Shown: in pieces, positions 39,097-52,201 of the stretch | Numbering within the stretch: the stretch's first letter is position 1 | Layout: each line of letters begins with the position of its first letter | Assembly (NCBI RefSeq): GCF_026151205.1 | Contig: NC_087081.1 | Coordinates: forward strand, 6,381,246 to 6,445,245 | DNA: 64,000 bases | Source: Bolinopsis microptera | Lineage: Eukaryota > Ctenophora > Tentaculata > Lobata > Bolinopsidae | Direction of reading: 5' to 3' | Program-made: the position numbers and the translations under genes | Notes under the pieces: model-generated | Told to the model about the DNA's origin: nothing | Seen by the model: only the letters and a program-made list of their open reading frames with translations | The model's database searches: none

Positions 39097-39372
39097 GAAA
39101 TGATCAAGAAAGCACGATGGAAGATGCTTGGGCACGTTCTCAGAAGCGGTGACGACACTCCCGCTTTCTTATCTTTTAGATTTGCATGTTTAGGATGTCT
39201 TGACTACAAAGGAAGGAGGGGCAGACCTCGTTCAAATTTATTTGATTTATTATTAAAAGTCATTATGACAAAGAATATTATTGTGATTGTAAATAAAAGA
39301 TTTAGTTTAAGTAATTTCAACGATTTAGTGTACAAAGCTCATGATAGACGCTTATGGAGAAGCTATGGGTGA
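39097..39372 (+). mobile_element. LINE ORF2 C-terminal fragment
   Basis: The translation carries KKARWKMLGHVLRSGDD and GRRGRPRSNLFDLLLK, then AHDRRLWRSYG. This is the pattern found C-terminal to the reverse transcriptase in many non-LTR retrotransposons. Only about 90 residues survive, with no reverse transcriptase or endonuclease domain attached, and the fragment ends at a stop at 39370. It lies about 240 bp beyond the TMEM192 stop. Confidence 0.75.
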
Positions 39373-39609
39373 GTCGAGACTACTCGGCCACTCGATTTTA
39401 TGATTTATTTCCTATTATCTTGTGTTTGCTGTATATAGTTGATTAATAATATAATATATCAAACTAAAGAATACATATTAGTATCTTAATCTTTTTACTG
39501 TTCATTCCTTGTAATGAACTTGAAGCGGTTAGGAAAACTAATGATAAAATTTCTACGAATCCTTTTTACTCCCGCCGGACAAACGTTCAACCAAAACATT
39601 TCCTTGTGT

Positions 39610-42358
39610 TTAAGCTTTTATCTGTTTGTGTAAGGACATGATCCGTCTTGCTAGGACCTGATTGTGATGTTGCAGGCTCTGGATTATCTCTGCTTGCTTA
39701 TCTATTGTTATCTCTAGTTCTTGATGTGACCTGTTGATAAGATGTTCAGGTTAGAGTTTATTTTTAGAATTAAAAGCCATTAAAGTGTTAGATTGTACTA
39801 CTCAAAATAGTGTTCTATATTCATTATAATGTGTATTTTAATAAGAGAAACTCATCTCAACCGCCAATTTCAAACTTTTTTCACTGTAGAATGTAGATAC
39901 TGTAAAAATGAAATTGAAAAATCATCTATTAAAGTATTAACAATCTAATAACACCATTCGAATGCTGAATATCCGCCAGATATTAACTGAGAATCAACGT
40001 TCCATCTTTGGAGCCACAGTACTCAAAAATTATCAACAACTCCATATTAAACATAAATTTGCGTTTTGTAACTCCATCGTGTTCAACCTCAACACACATT
40101 TCACTGCTCTAAAGAAGCTTACAATTAATTTCAGAATGCATGCTCACATGGCGCTATAGTACACAGTGGGTTTCTCTTCATTGTCATTTCTTTGGAAGGT
40201 AATGCTCGGAGTTGTCATTATGTGTTGCCGTAATATAATAGCTATATTACAATTAATGTAATAGTAACATTACGAAATGTTATAGTTCTCTATAATATAA
40301 TTACAACACTACAAATCTATTACATTTATTGAGAATACGAGTATGACGTAGAAATGTCGATACATTTATTCAGCTATACATTTCCATTAGAATCTGTCTT
40401 CACTGAGTCTATTCAGAAACAATCAGAAATTTGAATGAAAGAACTATCAAATCATAAGACACAATAACACGACACCACCAGTTCTCTGTAATAGAGATTA
40501 TATTGGAGTTTGGTGGATCACAGATCACCCTTTCTCCTCAGACAATACAGGCTCATTATATGATATGTACTTATAAGGCCATTACTCAATACAAATATTA
40601 TGTGTAACGTTCCGAGTTATTATTGAAGCATTTTTAATGATAAGTTTTTAACTAATATTCTGACTTCTGAGTTTAATTTTTAGAAATAATGTGGGAAATG
40701 GCGGGAAAGTGACATTTCATAGGCCTATGATATTATATTAATACTATACTGCTTCATTTCATCAACACCCTCGTTTTAAGCTCTCTGCCTTGACAAATGG
40801 GCAAAGAATGAATAACCCACCTACCATCACCCATTACTCTATTCTATAATCATGTTATAAAATTTAAACTGAGGACGAGTAGTTTTTAATATGAGATATG
40901 ATAATTGATATAATAATATTAATTAATTAATCAATATGATATGAAAGGTATTGCGTTTTACTGACCTGCTGAGACCAACTTGTATCTGTATTGGAGACGC
41001 ACTCTCTTTCAGGTACCTCTCCATATCGGGAAGAATGTGAGATTTGTTGAACTTAATAACGGTGGTGACATAATAAAACACTACTGGTAGTATGATTACT
41101 GTCTGTACCACTGAGATTATTACCTGCAGTAAGTTACCATGTTACAGGTCATACTGAGGTTTTAAACATATTGATCCAAAATTAATGGAAATGTTAACCC
41201 CAACATTTAGGAATCTAAACCATCATCATTAGAATCAATTATAAGCTGGTCGAAAATTCATTGTCAAATTACCACAAATGGATCTAGAATATTAAATATA
41301 AATCTTACCATGAAGAGTTGAGGAGTAACTTTTTTCCAGGGCGGTGAGGTATCACCCCAGAAACCAGCCACTAACAGACTAATTGCACAACCTGCAGTAG
41401 AATTTAGTTATTATATTGTCAATACCATAAATTTCACAGAAAAGTTGAAAAAAATTAAATTACCACAGCACAGTATGGTAAGTTATGTTTGAGTTTTACA
41501 AGTGAGGGTAAAGAAGGAAAGGTCACCTGAAGACATAACATAGCTAGGCAGCCGTCTCATGAACTTTGTGCCGGTATAAAATGAGACATAACCATGTCTT
41601 TTATGCTTGCTTGACATGCGGTGTATTATCCTGAAAGAAAACTGTCTCTGCTTACCTGCTTTTAAATGTTCAAAATTAAAGTTTAAGCATTAAAACAGAC
41701 AAACTGTGATGCATGATGAATTATGCACAGAAGTTTGATTGCCAAGCACTGCACTTTGCAGTAAATTAAACATTGCAAATTGCAGAATCAGGAGAAAAAA
41801 CATGTTTAAGTTTCAAGGACCAGCCAGGTGCCACTGCTACAAAAATCTTCTCAGTTTTACCATTACCCCATATTATGAGAGAGTCAGATAGATACAAGTA
41901 CAAAGAAATTATAATTCACAAACCTGTCTAAAATTGCAGTTACAAGCCAACAAAAGCTCTGCAGTACCAGGAGAAAGTGGAAGGGTAGAAAATGAGCTGA
42001 CTTTATTGGAGCGATACTTATATTGAAGTCAATGATATCAACTTGTACTAATACAGTAATAGTACACTGGCAAACCTGGAAGGTATTTCTGCTAAAGTGA
42101 TCGAAGATCAAATTATGTGAGAATGTTTTTTCTTGATGTTCATTGTTCATTTTAATTACAACATTCTAATTCGAGTTGCAAACAATCAATTAGAAACCGT
42201 TAAGGTCTTACCACTAACACCATGATAAACAGAGAGGCAATGTAACCATGTAGTTTTCTAAATTCTTTTCCTTTTCCAATCAGAGAGAGATCTAATGTTG
42301 AACCAGTTTGAGAGCTCTCAAGCTGGGCCTCAATGTTTTCCACTAAACTAGCATCCAT
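39610..42358 (-). CDS. TMEM192: TMEM192 homologue (lysosomal membrane protein), 254 residues
   Basis: Six exons with matching phases: 42358-42212, 42075-41924, 41630-41527, 41391-41309, 41123-40966, 39730-39610 (stop TAA). TMEM192 is a four-helix protein of the late endosome/lysosome membrane with cytosolic N- and C-termini. Here the helices are at about 38-61, 76-97, 131-147 and 163-184. Three features identify it: the block after TM2 (KHKRHGYVSFYTGTKFMRRL ... SYVMSSG), the KFNKSHILPD motif after TM4 (187-195; vertebrate form RFNKAKPEPD), and the C-terminal coiled coil (ITIDKQAEIIQSLQHHNQVL) at 219-250. The length is close to the vertebrate 271. Identity is based on motif order recalled from the family, not on an alignment. 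Confidence 0.88.
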
Positions 42359-42840
42359 GATTGCTGCCTAATCAATGATGATTTCTCATGAATACGGTTT
42401 ATTCAAAAACATAATTCTATAACAACTACATTTTCTATCGAATGGATTGAAGGTATCTTAATTTGAGCAGTCAAATTGATTAAAAAATGTATACCAGTCA
42501 CCACTATTTATTTGCAACATACAATTAAAGAATTAAGCACTAGGTGACTGAGCTAATATGGCCAACGTATGCACACTGACTTTAGGCCCACCCTGTATTG
42601 AAGCATCTTTTGAGATCAGATAAACCTCAACTTTCGTGTTTTGCAAGGACAAATTGGCAACTTCGTGAGACTAGGACATGACATGAAACTTGGCACAGGT
42701 TTTTTAGGATGAATACTCAAAATTGTTCTGAGACACCGCTTTTTGTGTTGAGGCAAAAGGAGTACTAAATGCAACATCCTTATACTAATAAAATTCCAAG
42801 ATATTCTTGTGAAAAGATAACAATATTTGCTTCAGCGCTC
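42359..42840. other. Upstream region of the TMEM192 homologue
   Basis: It presumably contains the promoter. No clear motif is visible. Confidence 0.4.
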
Positions 42841-42937
42841 GATTTTCATACGACGGTGTAAATTGATGATAAAATGAGCGGCGCCGCGCACCTAAAATTT
42901 AATTTTTTTTCTGCGTTTAATTCATTCTCTACCGATC

Positions 42938-43672
42938 ATGTCACAGCCTACCGCACACTCAAAAACAATCACTCCAAGTTACTTCGAAAGAAACCCGAGT
43001 ATCGCAAAACCACCAAAAGAGGACTTTCTTATTCACAACGGTTTCAAGAAACGAATTCCTCCTCAATCAACACAACCCATCGGGAGTAAAATATTCACAC
43101 CACACGTCATTACTAAAACTTTGAAATGTAACTTTAGAGAATATTGGGGGTCCTGTATCAACACTTCTCGGAAATTAGAATTTTATCGTGACCTAAAATC
43201 CAAATTTAACAAAGAGTATTACCTAGATAGTGTCATTAAATATGCAGACCGTGCTAATATCACAAGACTGCGGATCAGTGCACATCGACTCGAAATTGAA
43301 CTTGGCCGATATAATCAAACTCCTCGTGACGAGCGAATATGCTCCTGGTGCAATATAGTCTTAGGTTCTGGTATTATTGAGAATGAAGATCACTTCCTTA
43401 ACCATTGTGATCTTAACGCTGCATCGAGGCGAAAAGTCCTAGACAAGATCCAGTCACTCATATCAAATCCAATCAAACCGTCTGCGACATCTTATTCTGT
43501 TCACAATGTCATCCCTGGAGCAAACGTCCTCAAATTCATCAGCAACAACAGTGAAATCATTGAACTTATCACGAACGAAAGTCAAGTCCACCTCACGAGA
43601 GTCGTTGCTAGGTTTGCCACTACGTGTTTTAACAACCGCAAGAAATTTGTTGACTCTCTGGCCAGTACATGA
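42938..43672 (+). mobile_element. LINE ORF2 C-terminal fragment with CCHC zinc knuckle
   Basis: An open frame of about 244 codons ends at a stop at 43670. It includes ITRLRISAHRLEIELGRYN and RDERICSWCN, then EDHFLNHC, giving a C-x2-C ... H-x4-C zinc-binding arrangement. This is the conserved tail of non-LTR retrotransposon ORF2 proteins after the reverse transcriptase. No YADD-type polymerase motif lies upstream, so it is a 5'-truncated, dead copy, as expected from LINE insertion. Confidence 0.85.
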
Positions 43673-43899
43673 ACAGTGAACACTGAAAATCACTGTACCC
43701 GCTTTTGTTTCTTTTCGCGCAACGACGAGTGCAAACTGCAAAGTGACCTGGCTCAAGCATTACAGCATTACCAAGGCGACTGAAAACAAAATATTCTATG
43801 TCAAATCTTTATTTTTCACTTTAGTTAAGTTATATTAATATAATAAATTCAAATCTTATGATATTGTTATTATCTTAACAGTTACTAGTACTATTGTAG

Positions 43900-43955
43900 C
43901 TCAAGATTTTAAATTTGTATTCCTTGTATTCCTTGTATTCCTTGTATTCCTTTGT
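43900..43955. repeat. TTGTATTCC short tandem repeat
   Basis: About four to five units of 10 bp, TATTCCTTGT. Confidence 0.85.
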
Positions 43956-44077
43956 ATTATTTCCACATTTCACAGTAAAAGGTATTCGAAAATATTTGCC
44001 CGTGTTAAATAGCATTAAATTACCTTGTATCACGTCGTGACCCCGGCCCCATTGCGCAGGGAGACTAAAGTGCAAAG

Positions 44078-44180
44078 AAACTGCTGCTAACTGCTGCTAA
44101 CTGCTAGCAGTTAGCAGCTGCTAACTGCTCATGCTGCTGACTGCTGCAGGCTGCTATAACTGCTGGTAACTGCTGCAAAT
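44078..44180. repeat. CTGCTAACTG repeat with inverted centre
   Basis: GCTAACTGCTGCTAACTGC is followed by the palindrome GCTAACTGCTAGCAGTTAGC, then by further CTGCTGAC units. It can fold back on itself. Confidence 0.85.
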
Positions 44181-46898
44181 GGCGCGCACGTGACAGCAGA
44201 TTGTGCGCACGCGCAGAAATCTTAAATTTAGAACAATTTTTTAAATTTTCATGAACCAACGTGAAACTTGTCATACGTTGTATCCAAAAAACCTTACCGC
44301 CTGCTGGGCTTGCTAAAGGTGATAGATTTTCAACAGCACGTTTGGCGTCGCGCGTCACATCGAGTTTACCTTTCACACGCTGCATTTAGTTTAGTTCGGT
44401 TTAATTCAGAATCTAAGTTGTCCCCAATTGTGCTCCTGGGGAGCCTCCTTTAAATTTACGGGACGGACATTTTGTTGAAAACCGGAAGGTTCTATTTATT
44501 TTACTTTTGGAGATATTCTCCGGCCGGTAGGGTTTGCTGGGTATGACCCGCCGCGCACGTGTGCGCGGCTCCCCCTGTATCGTAGAAACTCTACAGTGAA
44601 GCGACAGTGGGGGTCACCACGTGATACAACGTGAAACAAATTTATATTTATACATTCCAAAATTACTAAACTCTCGGAGAGAAGCTTATATTCATTACTT
44701 CGTATATATTATACTATTTATATTTGTTACCTCGTTTTTACTATTCTGAAACTAAACTCTGATCTCGTCAAGATCTGCTAGGCAGGTCAGGCCTTCGATC
44801 GACTTTGTCTATAATACTGAAATGTTACCTGAGGACCCCAGGCTATTATGTTCATTAACATAATAATGTAATAACGCCGAATAAAGATTTGGCGGAATGA
44901 CAGGCTGAGCGCGGCCCAGTAAACTGAAATGTTATTGTAACTTATATACTAAGAGGTATTGCAATCAAGATTTTTAGCAATCAATCCCACTGCGAGCTCT
45001 TCACTTGTGACGTCACATGCGCGTCTACTAAAACATTCTCGCGCGATACATTTTGATGACGAGTTATTTCCTTCTGTTTGTCACAATTTCGGCCGCGCGC
45101 TGCACAACATTACCCGAAACCGCGCATCAAGTAATGAATTAATTCATATCGTTTAATAAATTAAAGATAACAGCTAATGAATAAAATATTCGAAACGCTT
45201 TTCAGGTTCAAATTATACTAAAATTCGAGTAAAATGTTGATTGTTTTGTGTCCCATTGAAAATACTATTTTAAAATTTAAAATTATTGTAACTTTCTCAC
45301 TGCTGAGCGGTATTTAGCCTTTTGTTCCGCCATACCTTTATTTTTAATGTTCATGTTGAATGTGTTTATAATTTTTGACAACTCAAGGCTCAGATCACTA
45401 CCGAGGTCTTTAGGTAATAATTAACAAATACTGAATATCGAAGAGTTTATTTTTTATATTACTTTTCGACCCGCCAATAATCGTTTAAAAAATAAAAACT
45501 GTTTATATATTATAAGGAATTTTGACCATTATATATTAACGTGGGTCATCGCCATTTTAAAAGTGTTTTAAATTGTAAATTAAAGTTACCTGGTTTAAAA
45601 TCTTTTTGACATTCAAATGGTTCATGGATCTCAATTTTAAATGCTTATTTTTCTTTCACATTTCAAGGTTTCAGGCAATTTCGGCAAGTAAATATGAAGA
45701 AAAGCCTCACATATAATGCATTTTAATACATTACAATATGTAGAACTTTTTATAATCAAAATCTTTTTATAATAATATCATAAGAAATCACAAACCATTT
45801 CTAAAAATTTTCTCAGTATACATTTAAAAATTTACAAACAATAGATTTTCGCGCGCAAACATTTAAAGGTATTTCATGGTCGCATTTGGAAATATTTTTA
45901 CCCAAAAATACTGTTCGATAAAATTTATTAGCATTTTCAGTGAGAAGAAAGTTTTGAATTTAACAAGAGTAGCACATTTTGGTGGTGAAAAACACTCTGA
46001 CAATTGGCGTGTGCAGTGCGCGCGGTTAAAGGCATAACAGATCGAGCGCTAGCATTAGCAAAGCATTTCATTACACAAATGTGAGAGACCATGTTCCGAT
46101 ATCCTTTCTGTTTTGTTCGTAATTTACTTTTATCTCCCGTAATGTTATTTAAAGTAGCTATCTAACCATGTAATTTAACAGGTCTCATCAATGTTTAATT
46201 TGATACAGCAGTTTTTTCATGGGATCTTGTTATCCTAACTATTTTGTTTTCCTACTCGTTTTTTACTTTCAGTATTGGTTTTCCGATTTGGAACTGCACA
46301 ATTGTACAACTGACCACTTAACTCATCATCCAATGGAAGTGTGAACACATTTACCCACTACGGATAATTAATTTATGGTTCAAACATATTTATGGTTTAT
46401 GCACTATTTTAACGTGTCCTAAGGGTACTCATTTTAGATAACAGTCATTTCAGTACCTCTGCTAAAAAAATTTGTGTTTAATCTCTTGCTTGATATATAC
46501 ATGCATTTTTATCGCTCTACCCTTTATTATTTTCCTGAACTATTAATTCCGAACTATATATTTCAGCTTGTAAAGAGGATGTTATTGCCCACGTTAAGGG
46601 GCCTGTTAATAATTAACTAAATTATTAGATATTTTAGATTAGATAATAATAATAATATTATAACTTTACTATCACCACAAGAAGCTGACATGTTTATAGA
46701 TCCAGACTATGCTTAGAAAGAGTTGCCAAGATCACCCCAAAGATCTTCTAATCAAAGATGCTCTCACAGGATGCAGATGGTTTGTCTAGCGAGACTTAAT
46801 TTTGGATTATAACATATACAAGCTTTTCACATGATTTTGATTGGTACAATTATAGATAAGCGTAAATATAATGACAATCAAATTCAGCCTGAAACGAA
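44181..46898. other. Gene-poor stretch with CpG-rich patches
   Basis: CpG-rich patches stand at 44180-44220, 44545-44575 (CCGCGCACGTGTGCGCGG, a hairpin with a 2-nt loop) and 45000-45125. The 46-bp repeat at 44882 lies here. No coding exon is supported; 45200-46890 is AT-rich without visible features. Confidence 0.45.
44882..44927 (+). repeat. 46-bp dispersed repeat, copy 1
   Basis: Core GATTTGGCGGAATGACAGGC then TGAGCGCGGCCCAG. It recurs as an exact inverted copy at 58320-58366 and as a shorter copy at 60090-60117. It is preceded by TGAGGACCCCAGGCTATTAT, as is the 60-kb copy. Confidence 0.85.
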
Positions 46899-48126
46899 AT
46901 GAATGAGAAAGAACGCCCTGTTCACCGAAACAACATTAATGAACTTGTCAACTATGCAGGTAACTGTGCTATTTTTACTATTTATTGACAATCTCTCAAT
47001 TGAACAAAAAATTCAATTTAACAATTATTTAAATGTCAATTGGGAGTCCTATGACTTAATGCACCTATTTAGAAGGTGAATAAATTATTGTTTGTGGTTT
47101 TTGATACAGCCTACTAAGGACATGTGTTTTAAATGACACTAAAATGACGTGTCCTGACACTTGACAGTGAAAGTGAAATGACTAGTAAGTAGAAAGTTTT
47201 GCACAGCAATGTTAACTGCTTTTGTTAGGAAAATCCTTTTGCGCTTAGGAAAAACGCTTATCTTTGTCATCAGAACGGTCAGAATCATTGAAGGCAGGAC
47301 CTTTGCCAGATTCTCGAGTATTAACTAAGCCCACTAAGATTTATATCTGCAACAGGAACAATTCGGTGGTTAGAATCTTAGATGATTGGTAATGCTGATA
47401 TTGACATAAAAAATTAGTAGCTCTTATGTTGAGTGCGGTGTGGCAGTCACAACAGCTCCATTAGTAGCACTCCAATATTATTATTTGTTTTGACCCTTAT
47501 ATGAACGTAAATAAATGCTTAAACTAAGGCTAACATTCCCATGGATAAAGAAATAGACGCTTAAATTGCTCACAACCATTTAAATTGCTTAAAATTTAAA
47601 TGGTTGTTAACTTGGATATTTTGTGCAGTTGAGAAGTTATCCCGAAGTTAATTTCGTAAGCTTTTAAATTCTCCAATTAACTAAACCTTTAATTTAAATT
47701 ATCTTAACCGCAGGGTTTTAGAAGAAACAAGACGTAGAAATCTTTCAAGCGAAGATCAACTATGCTAAAATGAAGCACAAATCCAGTGTGGTGGAATTGG
47801 ATCGTTTGAAGGAAAAATATCTTATGCCTGGTAATTATTATAATTGATAGCCAATTAAATCGATTTTTAATTCATTTATGCACCTTCTTCGCTTTATCTG
47901 AATCTAGATCACTACATCTGGTCTCAGTGGTAAATTACCCTAATGTATTGTCTCAATAACGTTTATAATTTCGAACCATATTCGGAGGAGAAATTTGGGG
48001 CAGTTTTTTGCTTGTACTGATTTTATCGAATTGTAACCACCAGACTTTACATCATGCCGTATGTACCTTGAAGAACTTACAGAAATCACGTATCTAAAAG
48101 AGAATGATGTAGAGGGGGATGATTAG
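46899..48126 (+). CDS. Small coiled-coil protein gene, incompletely resolved
   Basis: Three candidate exons are visible: 46899-46959 (MNEKERPVHRNNINELVNYA, donor GCAG|GTAACT, phase 1), 47722-47830 (KKQDVEIFQAKINYAKMKHK onward, donor phase 1) and 48044-48126 (YLEELTEITYLKENDVEGDD, stop TAG). Exons two and three join in phase. Exon one to exon two does not (phase 1 to 0), so an exon between 46960 and 47720 is missing or the start exon is wrong. The sequence is charged, rich in K, E and L, and helix-prone. I do not recognise the protein. Confidence 0.4.
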
Positions 48127-49054
48127 TAGTTAGAAATCGGATCGCTGTAGCGGAAAAAAGCTAACCCTAGCAAAGAGTGATTTTATAACCAAATTCAGAC
48201 AATTGTCTCGCCCATCTCCTGACATTTTAGGGTTCTTAACCCCTATCACCCATGAACCGGGTGCTTCCGGATTTATACCGAAACCCATATTGGAAGAAAA
48301 CACCCGATCTACAACTGCAAAGCACATTTTAATAACTTGAGCACAAAACTTGTTAAAAAAAGACCAACAATTGTTCCCCAATTTGGTATTTTTCCTCACG
48401 CCGCGCGTGCAACCAAAATGACCGATTTTTGTCAATATCTTAACGAATAAGCATTAAAAGGCTTATATTGCTTTATAAGTTGTATATAAATATGATGTTT
48501 GCGGTCATTTTAAGCTAGAATTCAAGTCTCTACGACCTTCCTAGTTCAAGTTACCAAAATTCAGTGCCATTTTTGGTTCGCTGAGCCAAAAAATAGTTTT
48601 TTGCCAATGTCTATAAAATGAAGCACTGGAGACCTTATGTTGCTTTATAACTTGTGTCCATTAGTACAAATGACCCTCTACCATACCAGATCGATTTCAA
48701 GTCAGTCAAGGCAATAGGCATAAATGCGGCTACAAGGGCATGTTTCCAAAACGGACACAAATGTTTCCACGAGCTCAACTACTCTGACACCAAAATGGAA
48801 ACATTGCCCAGAGCCCTTTCTGAACATGCTAGACCCACCAAACTTCTCAGGGACACTCGTGGTATCAACATAAATCGATCCCAATCGGTTTCAGTTCATT
48901 TTAGGCGATTCTAGGAGAATGTTCATTTTTTGTTCATTTCGTTCATTCTATGAACCATAGAAATATTTCACAGGAAGCTTAAAATGTTAGTACTCAAGCC
49001 ACTGTATTATACCAGGGCAAATCCAACTCTGTTTACGGACATATACGGGTAAAC
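48127..49054. other. Unassigned repeat-like sequence
   Basis: Contains GGACACAAATGTTTCCACGA preceded by CATGTTTCCAAA at about 48740-48775, which recurs in direct orientation near 53785-53818. It also contains a weak internal duplication around TTGCTTTATAA (48470 and 48640). The sequence probably belongs to older mobile elements. The ORFs at 48130-48435 (-) and 48654-48914 (+) have no recognisable domains. Confidence 0.45.
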
Positions 49055-50134
49055 CCCCCCCCCCCCCTAAAATGTCACCCACCCCTTAGACGCCACTCTT
49101 GATTGATTGGATCCCATCTTCTTAGAAAGTATCTTACCTAATCATTTGTAACTCCTAAACATAAAAAATATCATTCAGACCCTGCCACATCCTGAAATTG
49201 AATCTAAATGATGCCATAAGGGCATTTTTTTCACTTTGTACGAATTTTTTACTTTTGAAAAAAAGCGCACAATTTTATAACTCTGGAATTCATTAATATT
49301 AACTCAGTTTTGGTCTAGGATAGTGATAATTACATATTTTAGCAACTTTGTACATATGACTGGAGATATGGAAAGTTATACATTACTCAATATTACTACC
49401 CTCCCCTAAAATGTCAACTGGCCGCCCCCTAAAATGTCATTTTATCAGATTCTGGCTTTGAGACTACAAGCACCATAAAATGGAGGTACCAGCCTATTAA
49501 ACATCATATTTAGCATCTAATGGTAATATTGGAAAGCTTTGGCAGCTCAAGGAATTAGTTTTATTTTATTAATCGCAATAAAAATCCCCTAAAATGTCTA
49601 ATTATCCCCCCTAAAATGTCATTTTAACCTGATCAAATTACTCAGGCTTTTCCTAAGATGCAATGGGGGGGTACCAATGGCATAAATGGCATAATGGAGA
49701 ATTGGCCAAGCAAAATTTCCATTTATGCCATGAAATTTCTATGCCATTTGACGATTTTTATGCCATTTGTCTCCATTTTATGCCATTCGAAATATGAAAT
49801 TTTAAAACTTTGAACTGAGAATTTAATAACGAATAGTCTGCACCCCACTAGTACTGTCCACCTTTATCTCTATTTGTTGTACTGACCCTGGTCATTAGAA
49901 ACACCCCTAAAAGTTCGTTTTTTGACAAAAAATTTAAAACTTCTGTAATTTCATTTCTGTTTTAGTTACGCATTTGATTTTTGGTATGCGTATAGAAAAT
50001 CGATACGGCTTTAAAATGAGATGTTCGGCGACCTCCTAGCTCACTCACTAGACTCAGTAGGAGTGATTTAACTGCGAGGGACAATTGAGGCTAACAAATT
50101 AGCCTCACCACTTTCAAAAAAGAACTTTCTCATG

Positions 50135-51065
50135 TTACGTCCATGATATCCAAGTTGCAAGTATAATCCATAGTGATTATACTTGATCGAGATCTAAGCT
50201 TTAAATATTCGAGGTGAAAATGAGGCTAACCACCTTTTGAGAGGGTGAAATGAGGCTAACAAGTATACTTTTGTGTATATTTTCGAGTTGGTTCGGTATT
50301 GTGACTATCTAATATGTCAACAATAAAGATTGATTCATCCTCTTCAAACTCAACATTTCAGAAATCGCCGAGTCTACTTGTAGGAGGCCAAAATGAGGCT
50401 AATAAATAATTCGACCGCATTTTAACTTTAATGTACGGAAACAGGTTAACAGCTCACACGTACCGTTACTTGATATCCATGTTGCACATGAAATTCCTTG
50501 GGATTATATTTAATCGGTATTTAAGCTTCAAATATTCGAGGTGAAAATGAGGCTAACCACCTTTTGAGAGGGTGAAATGAGGCTAACAAGTATACTTTTG
50601 TGTATATTTTCGAGTTGGTTCGGTATTGTGACTATCTAATACGTCAACAATAAAGATTGATTCATCCTCTTCAAACTCAACATTTCAGAAATCGCCGAGT
50701 CTACTTGTAGGAGGCCAAAATGAGGCTAATACAAAAATTCGACCGCATTTTAACTTTAATGTACGGAAACAGGTTAACAACTCACAAGTTACTTGATATC
50801 TATGTTGCACATGAAATTCCGTCTGATTATAGCTTCAAATTTTCGAGGTGAAAATGAGGCTAACCACCTTGTGAGAGGGTGAAATGAGGCTAACAAGTAT
50901 ACTTTTGTGTATATTTTCGAGTATGTTCGGTATTGTGACTATCTAATGTGTCAACAATAAAAATGTATTCATCCTCTTCAAGCTCAACATTTCAGAAATC
51001 GCAGAGGCCAAAATGAGGCTAATAAATGATTCGACCGCATTTTAAGTTTTAACTTTAATGTACGG
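50135..51065. repeat. About 310-325-bp tandem repeat inside the 3.2-kb transposon, about three copies
   Basis: Each unit has GTGAAAATGAGGCTAACCAC, GGGTGAAATGAGGCTAACAA, a TTTCGAGTTGGTTCGGTATT block and GGCCAAAATGAGGCTAATA. Units begin near 50203, 50529 and 50836. The motif ATGAGGCTAA occurs about ten times and also at 50089 and 51185 in variant form, which would fit multiple protein-binding sites. Confidence 0.88.
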
Positions 51066-51556
51066 AAACATGTTATAGCCCACTATAGAACTTATAATTG
51101 TAGCCCGAAGGTTATTGACTATTGAGACTTTATCGAAACTTATGTGAGGTTGGATTGAGGCTACTTTCCCTCCTTGAGGCAAAATTGAGGCTAACAGATA
51201 CACTACGCAGACAATTGTCACTGTGCCAGCTGTCAAGTAGTTGCTGAGCAGCAGCAGCAGTTAGATGAAGAAAATGAAGTTGAGGAAGGAAATGTATTAG
51301 AGCTGTTGGCTAGAGTAGGCCCCTTACTTCTATGGAGCTCTCTGGCCAATTGCTCTGGCAATGCTCTCCATGGGGCCATGTAATATCACATGATCTGATA
51401 TCAAGCCAAATTAGACTCTAAACTATAAAGTATAATAAAAATGGAACTGTTTGAGAAAAAACATTTTTCGTTACTTGGCAAGAGAATACTTACTCAGCTG
51501 TCAGCATAACGAATCAGACGTACCTTGATCTTATATGTACTTGTGACGGTCTTGTT

Positions 51557-52201
51557 TTGTATTTAACTCTGCTGAAGAAGCAATTCCCTAATGCTGAAAT
51601 CGTCACTTATTACCTTGGAAGTGATCAGAATGAGCAGCTGTTTGCATTTATTCGGGTTTCTTTTTCATCTGGTCGCTCAAGAAATATGGATGCGATAACT
51701 ATGGCCCATGGAATGGAGAGAAAGAATGTGTACAGTGCTTTATCATTACATGAAGACACATTTGCAATTGCACATGCACGTGAAAGTACAGTTTTGTATC
51801 CTACAGTTCACCTCAAAAAGGTTAAATCTACAGGCCAGAAAGCAGAACGAGTGAAATGGACTGGTGGTATGATAAGCCTAGGCAAGTTGGCAAAAACGCT
51901 GGACAGGGCATCGAGGGACTGCATTCGAGAAGGGAAAAGAAACAATTTCCCTGTGTTCGCCGCAGTCGCAGATCCTGAAGAACGGAGTGGGAAGCCAATC
52001 GTCCATGGCCAAGAACTTTCTTGGGAAGCTGTAGATGATGAAGCTGGATGCCTCGAGGATGAGGACGACTTAGCTTATGAGGTAGAACCTGGAGTTGATG
52101 ATTGTGATGATGGAGAAACGATATCAACAGATAAATATGGAACACTATCCTTCCGGTCTTTTGAGACACTCACGCTCAATGGAGGAAGAAGCACTTTATA
52201 G
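51557..52201 (+). pseudogene. Probable transposase fragment of the 3.2-kb element
   Basis: A frame of about 214 codons with AEIVTYYLGSDQNEQLFAFI and GRSRNMDAITMAHGMERKN, followed by an acidic tail. The GSD..EQLFAFIR pattern resembles the region near the last catalytic residue in DDE transposases that carry an E-x-x-F-x-x-x-R motif; this is family resemblance, not proof. No full catalytic domain is present. Downstream, other frames carry on (EEEALYSFINKISSFK at about 52180, then VRIYNQPECGCST from 52260), suggesting frameshift decay. The element is probably not autonomous now. Confidence 0.5.

Noticed and set aside
48130-48435. 101-codon minus-strand ORF
   Set aside because: No domain, and it lies in repeat-like sequence next to the transposon nest.
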